Shown in pieces: positions 1-5,302 of a DNA stretch of 5,302 nt (position 1 is the stretch's first letter; every line of letters begins with the position of its first letter). The position numbers and the translations under genes are program-made. The DNA lies in NCBI GenBank assembly GCA_030613765.1, contig JAUWLI010000227.1:1-5302 (forward strand), written 5' to 3'. Below the pieces are notes generated by a model. The model was not told the origin of the DNA, ran no database searches, and saw only the letters and a program-made list of their open reading frames with translations. Source of the stretch: Phycisphaerae bacterium (lineage in GTDB: Bacteria; Planctomycetota; Phycisphaerae; Sedimentisphaerales; SG8-4).

Positions 1-259
1 ACCATTCAAATCTTAATGATTCGGCAGTCCGCCTGTCGATACCCGAAATACGAACCTCATAAATATCACGCGGATTATCCCATTGCAGGCCGATATATTT
101 ATCACCTGAAAACCGCCTGCCAAAGCTGGCAATATTTACAGACTCTCCGACGACAGCTTCATTGGGTGATATTTGTTCAGCGTATGCATCGGTCGATACC
201 CAAAACAGCGGCAAGGAAATCCATAAAGCAAAAAGACAGTAAGATATCAAACATCTCAT
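1..259 (-). CDS. Secreted protein of unknown function, N-terminal part (open at left edge)
   Basis: An open frame runs from an ATG at 257-259 to the left edge without a stop, giving 86 codons of a longer gene. The first 27 residues look like a Sec signal peptide: MRC, a hydrophobic core (LISYCLFALWISLPLFWV), then a likely cleavage after AYA before EQ. The start is chosen because GGAGGAA lies 8 bases upstream and because the signal peptide begins exactly there. The mature part contains SVNIASFGRRFSGDKYIG, LQWDNPRDIYEVRI and, at the edge, ESLRFEW. This alternation of strand-like segments with a W-(D/N)-P-R-x-I-x-x-V-x-I pattern reminds me of discoidin (F5/8 type C) or related galactose-binding beta-sandwich domains, but that is tentative. 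The protein is probably exported to the periplasm or cell surface. A near-consensus promoter lies about 60 bp upstream, suggesting its own transcript. Its full length and function cannot be told from here. Confidence 0.72.
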   Translation of the reverse strand, partial: MRCLISYCLFALWISLPLFWVSTDAYAEQISPNEAVVGESVNIASFGRRFSGDKYIGLQWDNPRDIYEVRISGIDRRTAESLRFEW

Positions 260-267
260 AGTGCCCG

Positions 268-274
268 TTCCTCC
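268..274 (-). promoter_or_regulatory. Strong ribosome binding site for the secreted protein
   Basis: On the minus strand this reads GGAGGAA, an almost perfect Shine-Dalgarno sequence, with 8 bases between it and the ATG at 257-259. It decides the start of the partial secreted protein. It also argues against the overlapping frame that begins at 374. Confidence 0.75.
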
Positions 275-320
275 GGAAATTACGACGGTAGTTTGTGAAA
301 GTTCCTATTCGTCTTATTCC

Positions 321-349
321 ATTGTACGATGGTCTTTCGCCGACGTCAA
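321..349 (-). promoter_or_regulatory. Sigma-70-type promoter upstream of the secreted protein
   Basis: On the minus strand the -35 box TTGACG (344-349) and the -10 box TACAAT (321-326) each match the consensus at five of six positions. They are separated by the optimal 17 bases. Transcription would start near 313-315 and give a leader of about 55 bases before the ATG at 259, with the strong ribosome binding site inside it. The match is seen in the sequence; that this host uses a standard sigma-70 consensus is assumed. Confidence 0.6.
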
Positions 350-442
350 CGCCGACAATTCTTTTTATTTTCATGACACTTTCCTCGTGCTTATCATGCG
401 CATCATAATACACAGGATAAAATATAGTATTTTTTGTGCAGG

Positions 443-457
443 TGGTACGATATACCA
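443..457. repeat. Small inverted repeat TGGTA-N5-TACCA
   Basis: The arms TGGTA (443-447) and TACCA (453-457) are perfect inverted copies around CGATA. The element sits about 95 bp upstream of the -35 box of the promoter at 321-349. It could be a binding site for a dimeric regulator, but a 5-bp arm can occur by chance. Confidence 0.25.
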
Positions 458-482
458 TTTAAGGAAATGTTAATCAGTGTGG

Positions 483-552
483 TTTGGAACTCTTATCCCC
501 CGACACTGCGTCCATCAAAATAGTCAAGTTCACTTAACGGGGAAACTCCAAA
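483..552. repeat. Interrupted inverted repeat downstream of the cotransporter gene
   Basis: TTTGGA (483-488) pairs with TCCAAA (547-552), and CCCCG (498-502) pairs with CGGGG (538-542). Between the two paired blocks there are nine unpaired bases on one side and four on the other, and the terminal loop is about 35 bases. The RNA could fold into a two-part stem 34 bases beyond the stop of the cotransporter gene. It lacks the T-run of a standard intrinsic terminator, so its role (3' end structure, RNA stability or chance) is open. Confidence 0.3.
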
Positions 553-585
553 GGTCACGATGTTCACTATATTGGCAATACCCGG

Positions 586-2298
586 TCAGAGACTGGGAGG
601 CTCTTCCAGCTCGACTCCATCCCACTGCAGGCCGCCTATCACCGCCTGTGCGATATTGGTCAGGTGGTCGCCGATTTTTTCGACATTATCAACGAGGTCG
701 ATAAATATAAGACCCGCTCCGGTCGAGCAGATGCCCTCGGTCATACGCTGGACATGGCTGCGTCGAAAATCTATCTGCATTTTGTTGAGGTTGGCCTCGT
801 TGAGCAATGCTGCTCTTGCTGAATCAGCATCATTATTCTCCAGGGCTGCTATGACAAGACCAAACATCTGGTCTATCTCTTTTTTGAGTCGATCAGCCTC
901 ACCCAAAGCATTGTCACTGAAAGTTATTCTCTGCCCAATCTTTCGCTCCGCGATCTCGACGATGTTAACTGAATGGTCACCCACACGCTCAAGGTCATTT
1001 ACTGTATGCAAGAATACAGGCAGCTTAACGGATACTTCTTCCGATAACTGCTCTCGTGACAAGTCAGCAAGATATGAGGTAATCGCAAGCTGGAATTCGT
1101 CGATAATATCTTCCGACGCCTCAGCTTGCTTGAGTTTGCGTGCGTCCTCTCCAATCAGACCTTCAACGGCCTGTTGAACACTTTCTCCGGCTCTTTCAGC
1201 CATCCGAATGATTTCGCGTTTTGCCTGTTCCAGAGCTATCACAGGCGTATTAAACAGATGCCTCTCCAGCACAACAGGCTTGGCCGCTAATTCCATTTTC
1301 GTAATGGGAAGAATCTTCATAGCTAAAGCTTCGAGCCAATTGATAAGCGGCAGGAATACAATAGTATTAAAAACATTAAAGATTGTATGGGCAACAGCGA
1401 GATGCACCATTATCCAAAAGCCCCAATTGTCCGACAACTCCAGCGGCGTAATCCAGATTACGAATTTGCTAAAAAAGCCTGTCCACACAAATGGTAAAAA
1501 GTAAAGGACACCTAAACAATTGAATATAGTGTGCCCAATTGCCACGCGCTTTGCATTGCGGGAAGTCCGGAGTGCAGCCAACTGTGCTGTAATAGTGGTA
1601 CCAATGTTGCCACCAAGTATGAAAGGTATCGTAACCTTCAGTACCACGTCACCGCTCATCCCAAATGCACCCGAGGCCGCCAACAACTGTATCATGGCGG
1701 TCGTGGCGGAACTGCTTTGCAGCAGCATCGTCAATAAAGCGCCTGCAAGCACAGCCAGTATCACATTACTTCCGAGCGAGATAAGCGCATCCTGTGCACC
1801 TGGGCTGTCCTTGATAGGATCAAACGCCTCTTTCATAAAAGAGAGGCCCAAAAACAAAAGACCTAATCCCAGTAATATTGTACCGGAACTCTTAAACTTT
1901 TGCGTCCTTCCGCCAATCTGCATCAGGAATCCAACCCCAATGGCCGGTAGTGCATACATAGCTATCTTAAACTTGCCAATACCAAGTATAGAAACCAGCC
2001 AGGCTGTGATCGTAGTGCCGACATTCGCACCAAGAACAACACACAACGCCTGTTTCAAGGTCAGGAGCCCCGCGTTTACAAAACCTACAGTCATCACCGT
2101 AGTAGCAGAACTGGACTGAATTAGTGCTGTTACCAATGCTCCAATGAGAACAGCGATAATCCGACGTTTTGTCAGTGATTCGAGGAGACTTCTGAGTCCC
2201 TGTCCGGCTACTTTTTTCAAGCCGTCCGACATCAAGCCCATTCCGAAAAGAAATAGAGCCAACCCTCCCATTATACCGAAAATCATATTCTGGATCAT
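586..2298 (-). CDS. Na+/phosphate cotransporter with C-terminal PhoU-like domain (NptA/YjbB type)
   Basis: This complete 570-residue inner-membrane protein is of the Na/Pi-cotransporter (PNaS/SLC34-like) family, which couples phosphate movement to sodium. The transporter half (about 1-330) is an inverted-type duplication. The family hallmark QSSSATT occurs twice, at residues 61-67 and 194-200, each followed by a matching G-(A/G)-N-(V/I)-GTT motif at 90-96 and 229-235. Several hydrophobic segments surround these motifs, including 5-23, 47-60, 110-128, 139-154, 176-193, 260-286 and 295-320. From about 345 the protein is helical and soluble with two PhoU-type motifs, NDLERVGDHSVNI (434-446) and DNVEKIGDHLTNI (537-549). 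Their acidic residues bind metal in PhoU proteins. The length suits a bacterial transporter-PhoU fusion. The ATG start has AAGGAA five bases upstream; a second ATG four codons in is less well placed. The gene probably has its own promoter in the spacer upstream. The direction of transport (uptake or, as proposed for YjbB, export) cannot be read from the sequence. Confidence 0.93.
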   Translation of the reverse strand: MIQNMIFGIMGGLALFLFGMGLMSDGLKKVAGQGLRSLLESLTKRRIIAVLIGALVTALIQSSSATTVMTVGFVNAGLLTLKQALCVVLGANVGTTITAWLVSILGIGKFKIAMYALPAIGVGFLMQIGGRTQKFKSSGTILLGLGLLFLGLSFMKEAFDPIKDSPGAQDALISLGSNVILAVLAGALLTMLLQSSSATTAMIQLLAASGAFGMSGDVVLKVTIPFILGGNIGTTITAQLAALRTSRNAKRVAIGHTIFNCLGVLYFLPFVWTGFFSKFVIWITPLELSDNWGFWIMVHLAVAHTIFNVFNTIVFLPLINWLEALAMKILPITKMELAAKPVVLERHLFNTPVIALEQAKREIIRMAERAGESVQQAVEGLIGEDARKLKQAEASEDIIDEFQLAITSYLADLSREQLSEEVSVKLPVFLHTVNDLERVGDHSVNIVEIAERKIGQRITFSDNALGEADRLKKEIDQMFGLVIAALENNDADSARAALLNEANLNKMQIDFRRSHVQRMTEGICSTGAGLIFIDLVDNVEKIGDHLTNIAQAVIGGLQWDGVELEEPPSL

Positions 2299-2303
2299 AT
2301 TGA

Positions 2304-2309
2304 TTCCTT
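2304..2309 (-). promoter_or_regulatory. Ribosome binding site of the Na+/phosphate cotransporter
   Basis: On the minus strand this reads AAGGAA, five bases before the ATG at 2296-2298. It supports that start over the in-frame ATG at 2284-2286. Confidence 0.6.
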
Positions 2310-2385
2310 AACGACTTTGTGTAGCCTGCCCTTTGCAATTAGGGGGTTGTGATTCACGATTAACCAGACACGAATTTATGCGGTG

Positions 2386-2414
2386 GTTTTACCTGTTATC
2401 ACTTGACCAGTCAA
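2386..2414 (-). promoter_or_regulatory. Possible sigma-70-type promoter of the Na+/phosphate cotransporter
   Basis: On the minus strand TTGACT (2409-2414, five of six consensus positions) and TAAAAC (2386-2391, four of six) are 17 bases apart. Transcription would begin near 2379 and leave a leader of about 80 bases before the start codon. The -35 box lies inside the inverted repeat at 2402-2415, which would suit a repressor or activator site. The -10 box is weak, so this is a candidate only. Confidence 0.4.
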
Positions 2415-2415
2415 G
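2402..2415. repeat. Inverted repeat CTTGAC-CA-GTCAAG over the -35 box
   Basis: The six-base arms at 2402-2407 and 2410-2415 are perfect inverted copies around two central bases. Such a compact dyad overlapping a -35 box is typical of an operator for a dimeric regulator. The two-base centre is too short for an RNA hairpin. It is not recognisable as an E. coli-type Pho box. Confidence 0.35.
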
Positions 2416-2438
2416 AGAGTTTTTGTAATTATGGAAAG

Positions 2439-2459
2439 TTTTTTGTGATCACTGAAAAA
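2439..2459. repeat. Palindrome GTGATCAC flanked by T- and A-runs
   Basis: The 8-bp perfect palindrome at 2445-2452 is preceded by six T and followed, after TG, by five A, so the whole element is nearly symmetrical. It lies between the stop of the permease gene and the proposed cotransporter promoter. It has no loop and so is unlikely to be an intrinsic terminator; a protein binding site is possible. The function is unknown. Confidence 0.25.
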
Positions 2460-2485
2460 TATGAATGCAGTGTCAAATTACATTT

Positions 2486-3790
2486 CTATTCGTGCCTCAA
2501 CGACTCGATGGGATCCATGTTGGCGGCACGATAAGCGGGGTATAAGCCGAAAGTTATTCCGACAATTGCGCTGATACCAAAGGCCAACACTAATGAAGTG
2601 CTGGTAATTATCGTAGGCATATGGCCGAAATAGGTTACAAAAAACGGTATCGAAGAACCCAAAATAATCCCCAGTATTCCCCCAACCAACGTCAAAATCA
2701 GAGTTTCTGAGAGGAATTGAACGATAATGTCGCGCTTCTTGGCACCGAGGGCCCGGCGAATACCAATCTCACGCGTTCGCTCGCTGACGGTAGCGAGCAT
2801 AATGTTCATAATTCCTATCCCACCAACCAGAAGTGAGATTGCGGCGATTGAGCCAAGAACGATACTAAAAATCAGTTTCGTACGCTCAGCCTGGCGAAGC
2901 AGCTCTAAAGGTACAACCACCTGGTAGTCGTCCTGCTTGTGGAACCTGTTCAGAAGGGTCTCCAGAATATCACGTGTTGGCAGCACTCCTTCTATGGAGC
3001 CGACCTTCACAATGACTTCCTGGAGTGCATCTGTCTCTAGCTTGGCTCCGCTGCTTCCACTAACCTCTATCGACATCTCACCGAAACGGTCCTTAATCGT
3101 AGTAAGGGGAATATATATATTGCCTGCATTCGCACCCCCCTGACCAGGCGCGGCCGCCGGAACTTGATTGTCGAAAGTCTGTAAATCCGAGACAATGGCC
3201 TGCTGAGTGACAATACCCACGACCCGATAATAATCAGTCGCTATTTTTACATCCTGGTACATCGGATCATCAAAAGCGAACAGCTCGGTGACCACATTTT
3301 CATCAAGGACACAAACGCCTTGTTTGTAGTGCATGTCAATACTGCTGAGAAATCTCCCTCTTAGCAGCCGGACCGTTGATATATCAGGAAACCACGGCAC
3401 CGTGCCAATAACCTCTGCGGCCACCTTGCGATTGCGATACCAGGCCCTTTGAGGAAGGATACGACTTGGCACAACAACTTCGATATTAGGTATGCTGTTA
3501 TTGAAGCGCTCAGCGTCGGCATAGGTCAAACCGTAATCACGAACGACCCGTTGTCCGCTGGATTGTTCCTCTTCCGGAGGTTCGACGGTTTTTATGATAA
3601 TATTTTGGCTGCCGAGACGAGCAATCTGATCCTGTGCATGTTGACTGGCACCCTCGCCGATGGCCAGCATGGCTATTACCGAAGAGACACCAAAGATAAT
3701 ACCTGATGTTGTCAGGGTCGAACGCAGCCCATGCATCCACAAGCTCTTGATGCCTAATTTAATTGTGCGTTTCAGGCGAAAAGTAAACAT
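2486..3790 (-). CDS. ABC transporter permease, MacB/FtsX family
   Basis: This complete 434-residue inner-membrane protein is probably the permease of a MacAB-like exporter. The layout is that of the MacB permease half: an N-terminal basic amphipathic stretch, a first membrane helix (about 27-45), a large periplasmic MacB-PCD-like domain (about 46-300), and three C-terminal helices (about 305-330, 358-388 and 398-420). Family signatures are ISLLVGGIGIMNIMLATV followed by SERTREIGIRRALGAKKRDI (337-356), which contacts the ATPase, and the end YPAYRAANMDPIESLRHE. The periplasmic part contains a short Pro/Ala/Gly-rich insert near 211-223 (PAAAPGQGGANAG). The ATG lies six bases after the ATPase stop. 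The nearest Shine-Dalgarno-like sequence, GGAGAAG, is inside the ATPase's last codons, so the two are probably translationally coupled. MacB-family transporters work as mechanical pumps that drive periplasmic substrates through a TolC-like channel. The substrate here is unknown; a peptide, lipid-like compound or macrolide are all possible. Confidence 0.92.
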   Translation of the reverse strand: MFTFRLKRTIKLGIKSLWMHGLRSTLTTSGIIFGVSSVIAMLAIGEGASQHAQDQIARLGSQNIIIKTVEPPEEEQSSGQRVVRDYGLTYADAERFNNSIPNIEVVVPSRILPQRAWYRNRKVAAEVIGTVPWFPDISTVRLLRGRFLSSIDMHYKQGVCVLDENVVTELFAFDDPMYQDVKIATDYYRVVGIVTQQAIVSDLQTFDNQVPAAAPGQGGANAGNIYIPLTTIKDRFGEMSIEVSGSSGAKLETDALQEVIVKVGSIEGVLPTRDILETLLNRFHKQDDYQVVVPLELLRQAERTKLIFSIVLGSIAAISLLVGGIGIMNIMLATVSERTREIGIRRALGAKKRDIIVQFLSETLILTLVGGILGIILGSSIPFFVTYFGHMPTIITSTSLVLAFGISAIVGITFGLYPAYRAANMDPIESLRHE

Positions 3791-3796
3791 AACCTG

Positions 3797-4534
3797 TTAA
3801 TTCTTCTCCCCATTCTGTTTTATTCGACCGTCAAAAAGGCGTATGGTTCTTTGAGCGTCCCTTGCGATGCTCTCATCATGGGTAACTACAATGAGGGTCT
3901 TGCCTTGCTCATGCAGGCCGTGAAGAATTTTCAAAATACCGGAGCCGCTTTCGGAGTCAAGATTTCCGGTCGGTTCGTCCGCCAGGATAATTAACGGCTC
4001 GTTTGCCAGCGCCCTGGCAATTGCTACTCTCTGCTGCTCACCGCCGCTTAATTCCGCAGGTCGATGTGTAATTCTATCACCAAGTCCTACCATTTGGGCC
4101 AATTCCTTTGCACGCTCAGCGCTTTCGTGTTCGGAGAGACCCTGATAATACATTGGGACTTCTATATTCTCTACAACACTTAGCTGCTGAATAAGATTAA
4201 AGGATTGAAATACAAAACCGATTCGTGCGCCGCGTATCAACGATAAGTCATCATCATTAAGCTGAGATACATCCCGTCCGCCGAGCCAGTATTCCCCACT
4301 TGTGGGATGATCGAGACAGCCAATCATATTAAGCAGTGTAGATTTCCCGGAGCCGCTGGGCCCCATAATGGCTACATATTCTCCACTCTTGATGGTCACG
4401 TCAATGTTACGTAAGACATGCAGCTCCATCGTGCCAAGCTGGTAACTCTTACATAACTGCTTCATAACCAAGATCGGCTTATCAGCCTCGAACTCAGGTA
4501 TCTTGTTGAACTGTTGCATAGCCGGCTCACTCAC
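3797..4534 (-). CDS. ABC transporter ATP-binding protein, MacB/LolD family
   Basis: This complete 245-residue cytoplasmic ATPase would power the permease encoded just downstream. All ABC motifs are intact: Walker [10 protein letters not shown] (58-66), Q-loop Gln 110 in FVFQSFNL, signature [15 protein letters not shown] (162-176), Walker [14 protein letters not shown] (181-193) with catalytic Glu, and H-loop His 219 in VVTHD. The Walker B and signature wording and the short length are typical of the LolD/MacB/FtsE branch. The start is GTG at 4532-4534, directly after the adaptor's TAG, with AGGAG seven bases upstream. The in-frame ATG at 4517-4519 is the alternative, but it lacks a comparably placed ribosome binding site. 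The first 20 residues precede the fold and are probably a short extension. E. coli MacB fuses this domain to its permease; here the two are separate genes. LolD proper is less likely, because the upstream partner is a HlyD-type adaptor rather than LolC or LolE. Confidence 0.94.
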   Translation of the reverse strand: MSEPAMQQFNKIPEFEADKPILVMKQLCKSYQLGTMELHVLRNIDVTIKSGEYVAIMGPSGSGKSTLLNMIGCLDHPTSGEYWLGGRDVSQLNDDDLSLIRGARIGFVFQSFNLIQQLSVVENIEVPMYYQGLSEHESAERAKELAQMVGLGDRITHRPAELSGGEQQRVAIARALANEPLIILADEPTGNLDSESGSGILKILHGLHEQGKTLIVVTHDESIARDAQRTIRLFDGRIKQNGEKN

Positions 4535-5302
4535 CTACTCACTCCTGCGTGGCCCAGTTCCACCCTGCGATGGTCTGCCACCCTGTGGTGTTCCTGCACC
4601 CTGCGATGGTCTGCCACCCTGTGGTGTTCCTCCACCCTGCCGTGGTCTACCTCCCTGTGGTGTTCCTCCACCTTGTCGTGGTCTGCCGCCCTGAGGTGGC
4701 CCTGAACCTTGACGCGGCCCACCGGCCTGTGGTCCTTTGGGTCGCTGGTTTGATTTTGCCTCAGAATCCGCTTCAATGATTCGCGGGGGAGTTAACAGCA
4801 CTTCCTCACCTACTTGCAGGCCACTGACAATCTGCACAAATGTGTCGTTAAATGCCCCTGTTTTCACTTCGCGCTCCTTGGGTCCTTGCGGCGTTGCAAT
4901 GTAGCAGACTTTCCTGCCCGCGCGATTCGCCACGACCTGAATGGGCACAATCAAGACATTCTTTAACTCTTCAACAAGAATCTCGACTTTAGCCGACATT
5001 CCCGGCCTGATGAAATCATGCGCACCGTCTATTTCGATGTTCGCAGAGTAAACCCTGACGCCGGCACTGAGCCAGCCGTGCTGTGGATCAGGCAGCGGCG
5101 CCACTTTAAGCACTTTGCCCGAAAATGCCTGGTCGGGAAATGCTTCAACTGTAACCGTCGCATATTGACCCGGCTTAACCTTATCGACCGAGGACTCATG
5201 AACACTCAGTTCCACGCCCATTACATTGGAATTCGGAATCGTGAAAATCTTCTGGCCTTTATGGACCATGTCCCCGACCTCGATTGGGTCTTCGCGCCTT
5301 GA
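4535..5302 (-). CDS. HlyD/MacA-type periplasmic adaptor, C-terminal part (open at right edge)
   Basis: The last 255 residues of a membrane-fusion (adaptor) protein are visible; the frame continues past the window's right edge without a start being needed at 5269. The first visible residues, with VGDMVHKGQKIFTI, are the second half of the lipoyl-like barrel-sandwich domain. Next comes the beta-barrel (ELSVHESSVDKVKPGQYATV ... FSGKVLKVAPLP ... FIRPGMSAKVEI), then the membrane-proximal domain (VLIVPIQVV ... VKTGAFNDTFVQIVSGLQVGEEVLL). The adaptor would link the inner-membrane ABC pump encoded downstream to an outer-membrane channel; no channel gene is in the window. The missing N-terminal part should hold the signal sequence or anchor and the coiled-coil hairpin. 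The final 70 residues or so are unusual: a tail of nine hexapeptides such as RPRQGG and GTPQGG, ending in TGPRRSE. It is rich in Gly, Pro, Gln and Arg, and probably disordered and basic. The gene ends with TAG, immediately followed by the ATPase GTG. Confidence 0.9.
   Translation of the reverse strand, partial: SRREDPIEVGDMVHKGQKIFTIPNSNVMGVELSVHESSVDKVKPGQYATVTVEAFPDQAFSGKVLKVAPLPDPQHGWLSAGVRVYSANIEIDGAHDFIRPGMSAKVEILVEELKNVLIVPIQVVANRAGRKVCYIATPQGPKEREVKTGAFNDTFVQIVSGLQVGEEVLLTPPRIIEADSEAKSNQRPKGPQAGGPRQGSGPPQGGRPRQGGGTPQGGRPRQGGGTPQGGRPSQGAGTPQGGRPSQGGTGPRRSE
4542..4546 (-). promoter_or_regulatory. Ribosome binding site for the GTG start of the ABC ATPase
   Basis: On the minus strand this reads AGGAG, seven bases before the GTG at 4532-4534. 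It lies inside the last codons of the adaptor gene (within its RRSE end). It supports the GTG start and suggests that translation of the ATPase is coupled to that of the adaptor. Confidence 0.6.
4561..4740. repeat. 36-bp tandem repeat encoding the adaptor's Gly/Pro/Gln/Arg tail
   Basis: Five consecutive 36-bp units can be laid out at 4561-4596, 4597-4632, 4633-4668, 4669-4704 and 4705-4740. The first two differ at one base of 36, the third differs from the second at four, the fourth from the third at about eight, and the fifth is strongly diverged. Each unit consists of two related 18-bp halves (12 of 18 bases match in the first unit), which explains the six-residue rhythm of the protein. The unit length is a multiple of three, so copy-number change keeps the frame and the downstream stop. 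The gradient suggests that the newest copies are those next to the stop codon. Confidence 0.85.

Larger units (their letters stand above)
260..585. other. Intergenic stretch without a convincing gene
   Basis: These 326 bases separate the phosphate cotransporter from the secreted protein downstream of it. They hold the promoter at 321-349, the ribosome binding site at 268-274, a small inverted repeat at 443-457 and a longer interrupted inverted repeat at 483-552. The part around 405-440 is A/T-rich. The frames that cross the region are short, have no recognisable motif and overlap one another. I see no tRNA-like fold. There is also no hairpin followed by a T-run that would clearly terminate the cotransporter transcript. 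Confidence 0.6.

Noticed and set aside
177..458. Minus-strand frame of 93 codons, with an internal ATG at 372-374 preceded by GAGGAAA
   Set aside because: It overlaps the signal-peptide gene in another frame and contains the best promoter in the region. Its product shows no recognisable motif. The secreted protein has a better ribosome binding site and a clear signal peptide. A short leader peptide starting at 374 cannot be fully excluded.
570..580. Inverted repeat TATTG-G-CAATA just after the cotransporter stop as a terminator
   Set aside because: The one-base centre cannot form an RNA hairpin loop, the stem is A/T-rich and no T-run follows.
560..1177. Plus-strand frame of 205 codons
   Set aside because: It lies entirely antisense to the PhoU-like half of the cotransporter gene. 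Its product is Ser/Arg-rich with no family features, as expected of a shadow frame.
1520..2119. Plus-strand frame of 199 codons
   Set aside because: It is antisense to the conserved transporter domain, whose QSSSATT and GTT motifs are clearly under selection in the minus-strand frame.
2448..2476. Promoter using TTGACA at 2471-2476 on the minus strand
   Set aside because: The -35 box is perfect, but the sequence at 16 to 18 bases' spacing (AGTGAT or GTGATC) is a poor -10 box.
4561..4740. CRISPR array
   Set aside because: The units are directly adjacent with no unique spacers and are in frame within an adaptor gene; this is a coding tandem repeat.
4503..4779. Several plus- and minus-strand frames with Cys/Pro- or His-rich repeat products
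   Set aside because: They arise because the 36-bp repeat is a multiple of three and has no stops in most frames. Only the frame continuous with the adaptor fold is supported.

Overview
The window is bacterial, and all five genes I can support lie on the minus strand, so they read from right to left. Base composition looks intermediate (roughly 45-50% G+C by eye). The genes encode a periplasmic adaptor, an outer-envelope-style ABC exporter and a Sec-type signal peptide, so a diderm (Gram-negative) host is likely. The repeat-tailed adaptor and the discoidin-like start of the left-most protein make me think of Planctomycetota or a similar environmental lineage. That is an impression from style, not something the sequence proves.

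Right part (2486-5302): a three-gene MacAB-like export operon. It begins with the C-terminal part of a HlyD/MacA-type adaptor, whose 5' end lies beyond the window. A LolD/MacB-type ABC ATPase follows, starting at a GTG directly after the adaptor's TAG. A MacB/FtsX-type permease comes next, six bases after the ATPase stop. In E. coli the MacB ATPase and permease are one protein; here they are two. The adaptor ends in a low-complexity Gly/Pro/Gln/Arg tail built from hexapeptides and encoded by a 36-bp tandem repeat. The most similar repeat copies lie next to the stop codon.

Middle (586-2485): a 187-bp spacer holds a plausible sigma-70-type promoter with an inverted repeat over its -35 box. It is followed by a complete Na+/phosphate cotransporter of the NptA/YjbB type with a C-terminal PhoU-like domain.

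Left part (1-585): a 326-bp stretch without a convincing gene carries a near-consensus sigma-70 promoter and several inverted repeats. It leads into the first 86 codons of a secreted protein with a clear signal peptide and a strong ribosome binding site. This gene runs off the left edge, has no stop in the window and is easily missed.

The adaptor, ATPase and permease should act together to move a substrate out of the inner membrane or periplasm. The phosphate transporter and the secreted protein look like separate transcription units. I found no clear evidence of a new biological system. The features most worth a second look are the repeat-built adaptor tail and the unannotated secreted protein with its promoter.
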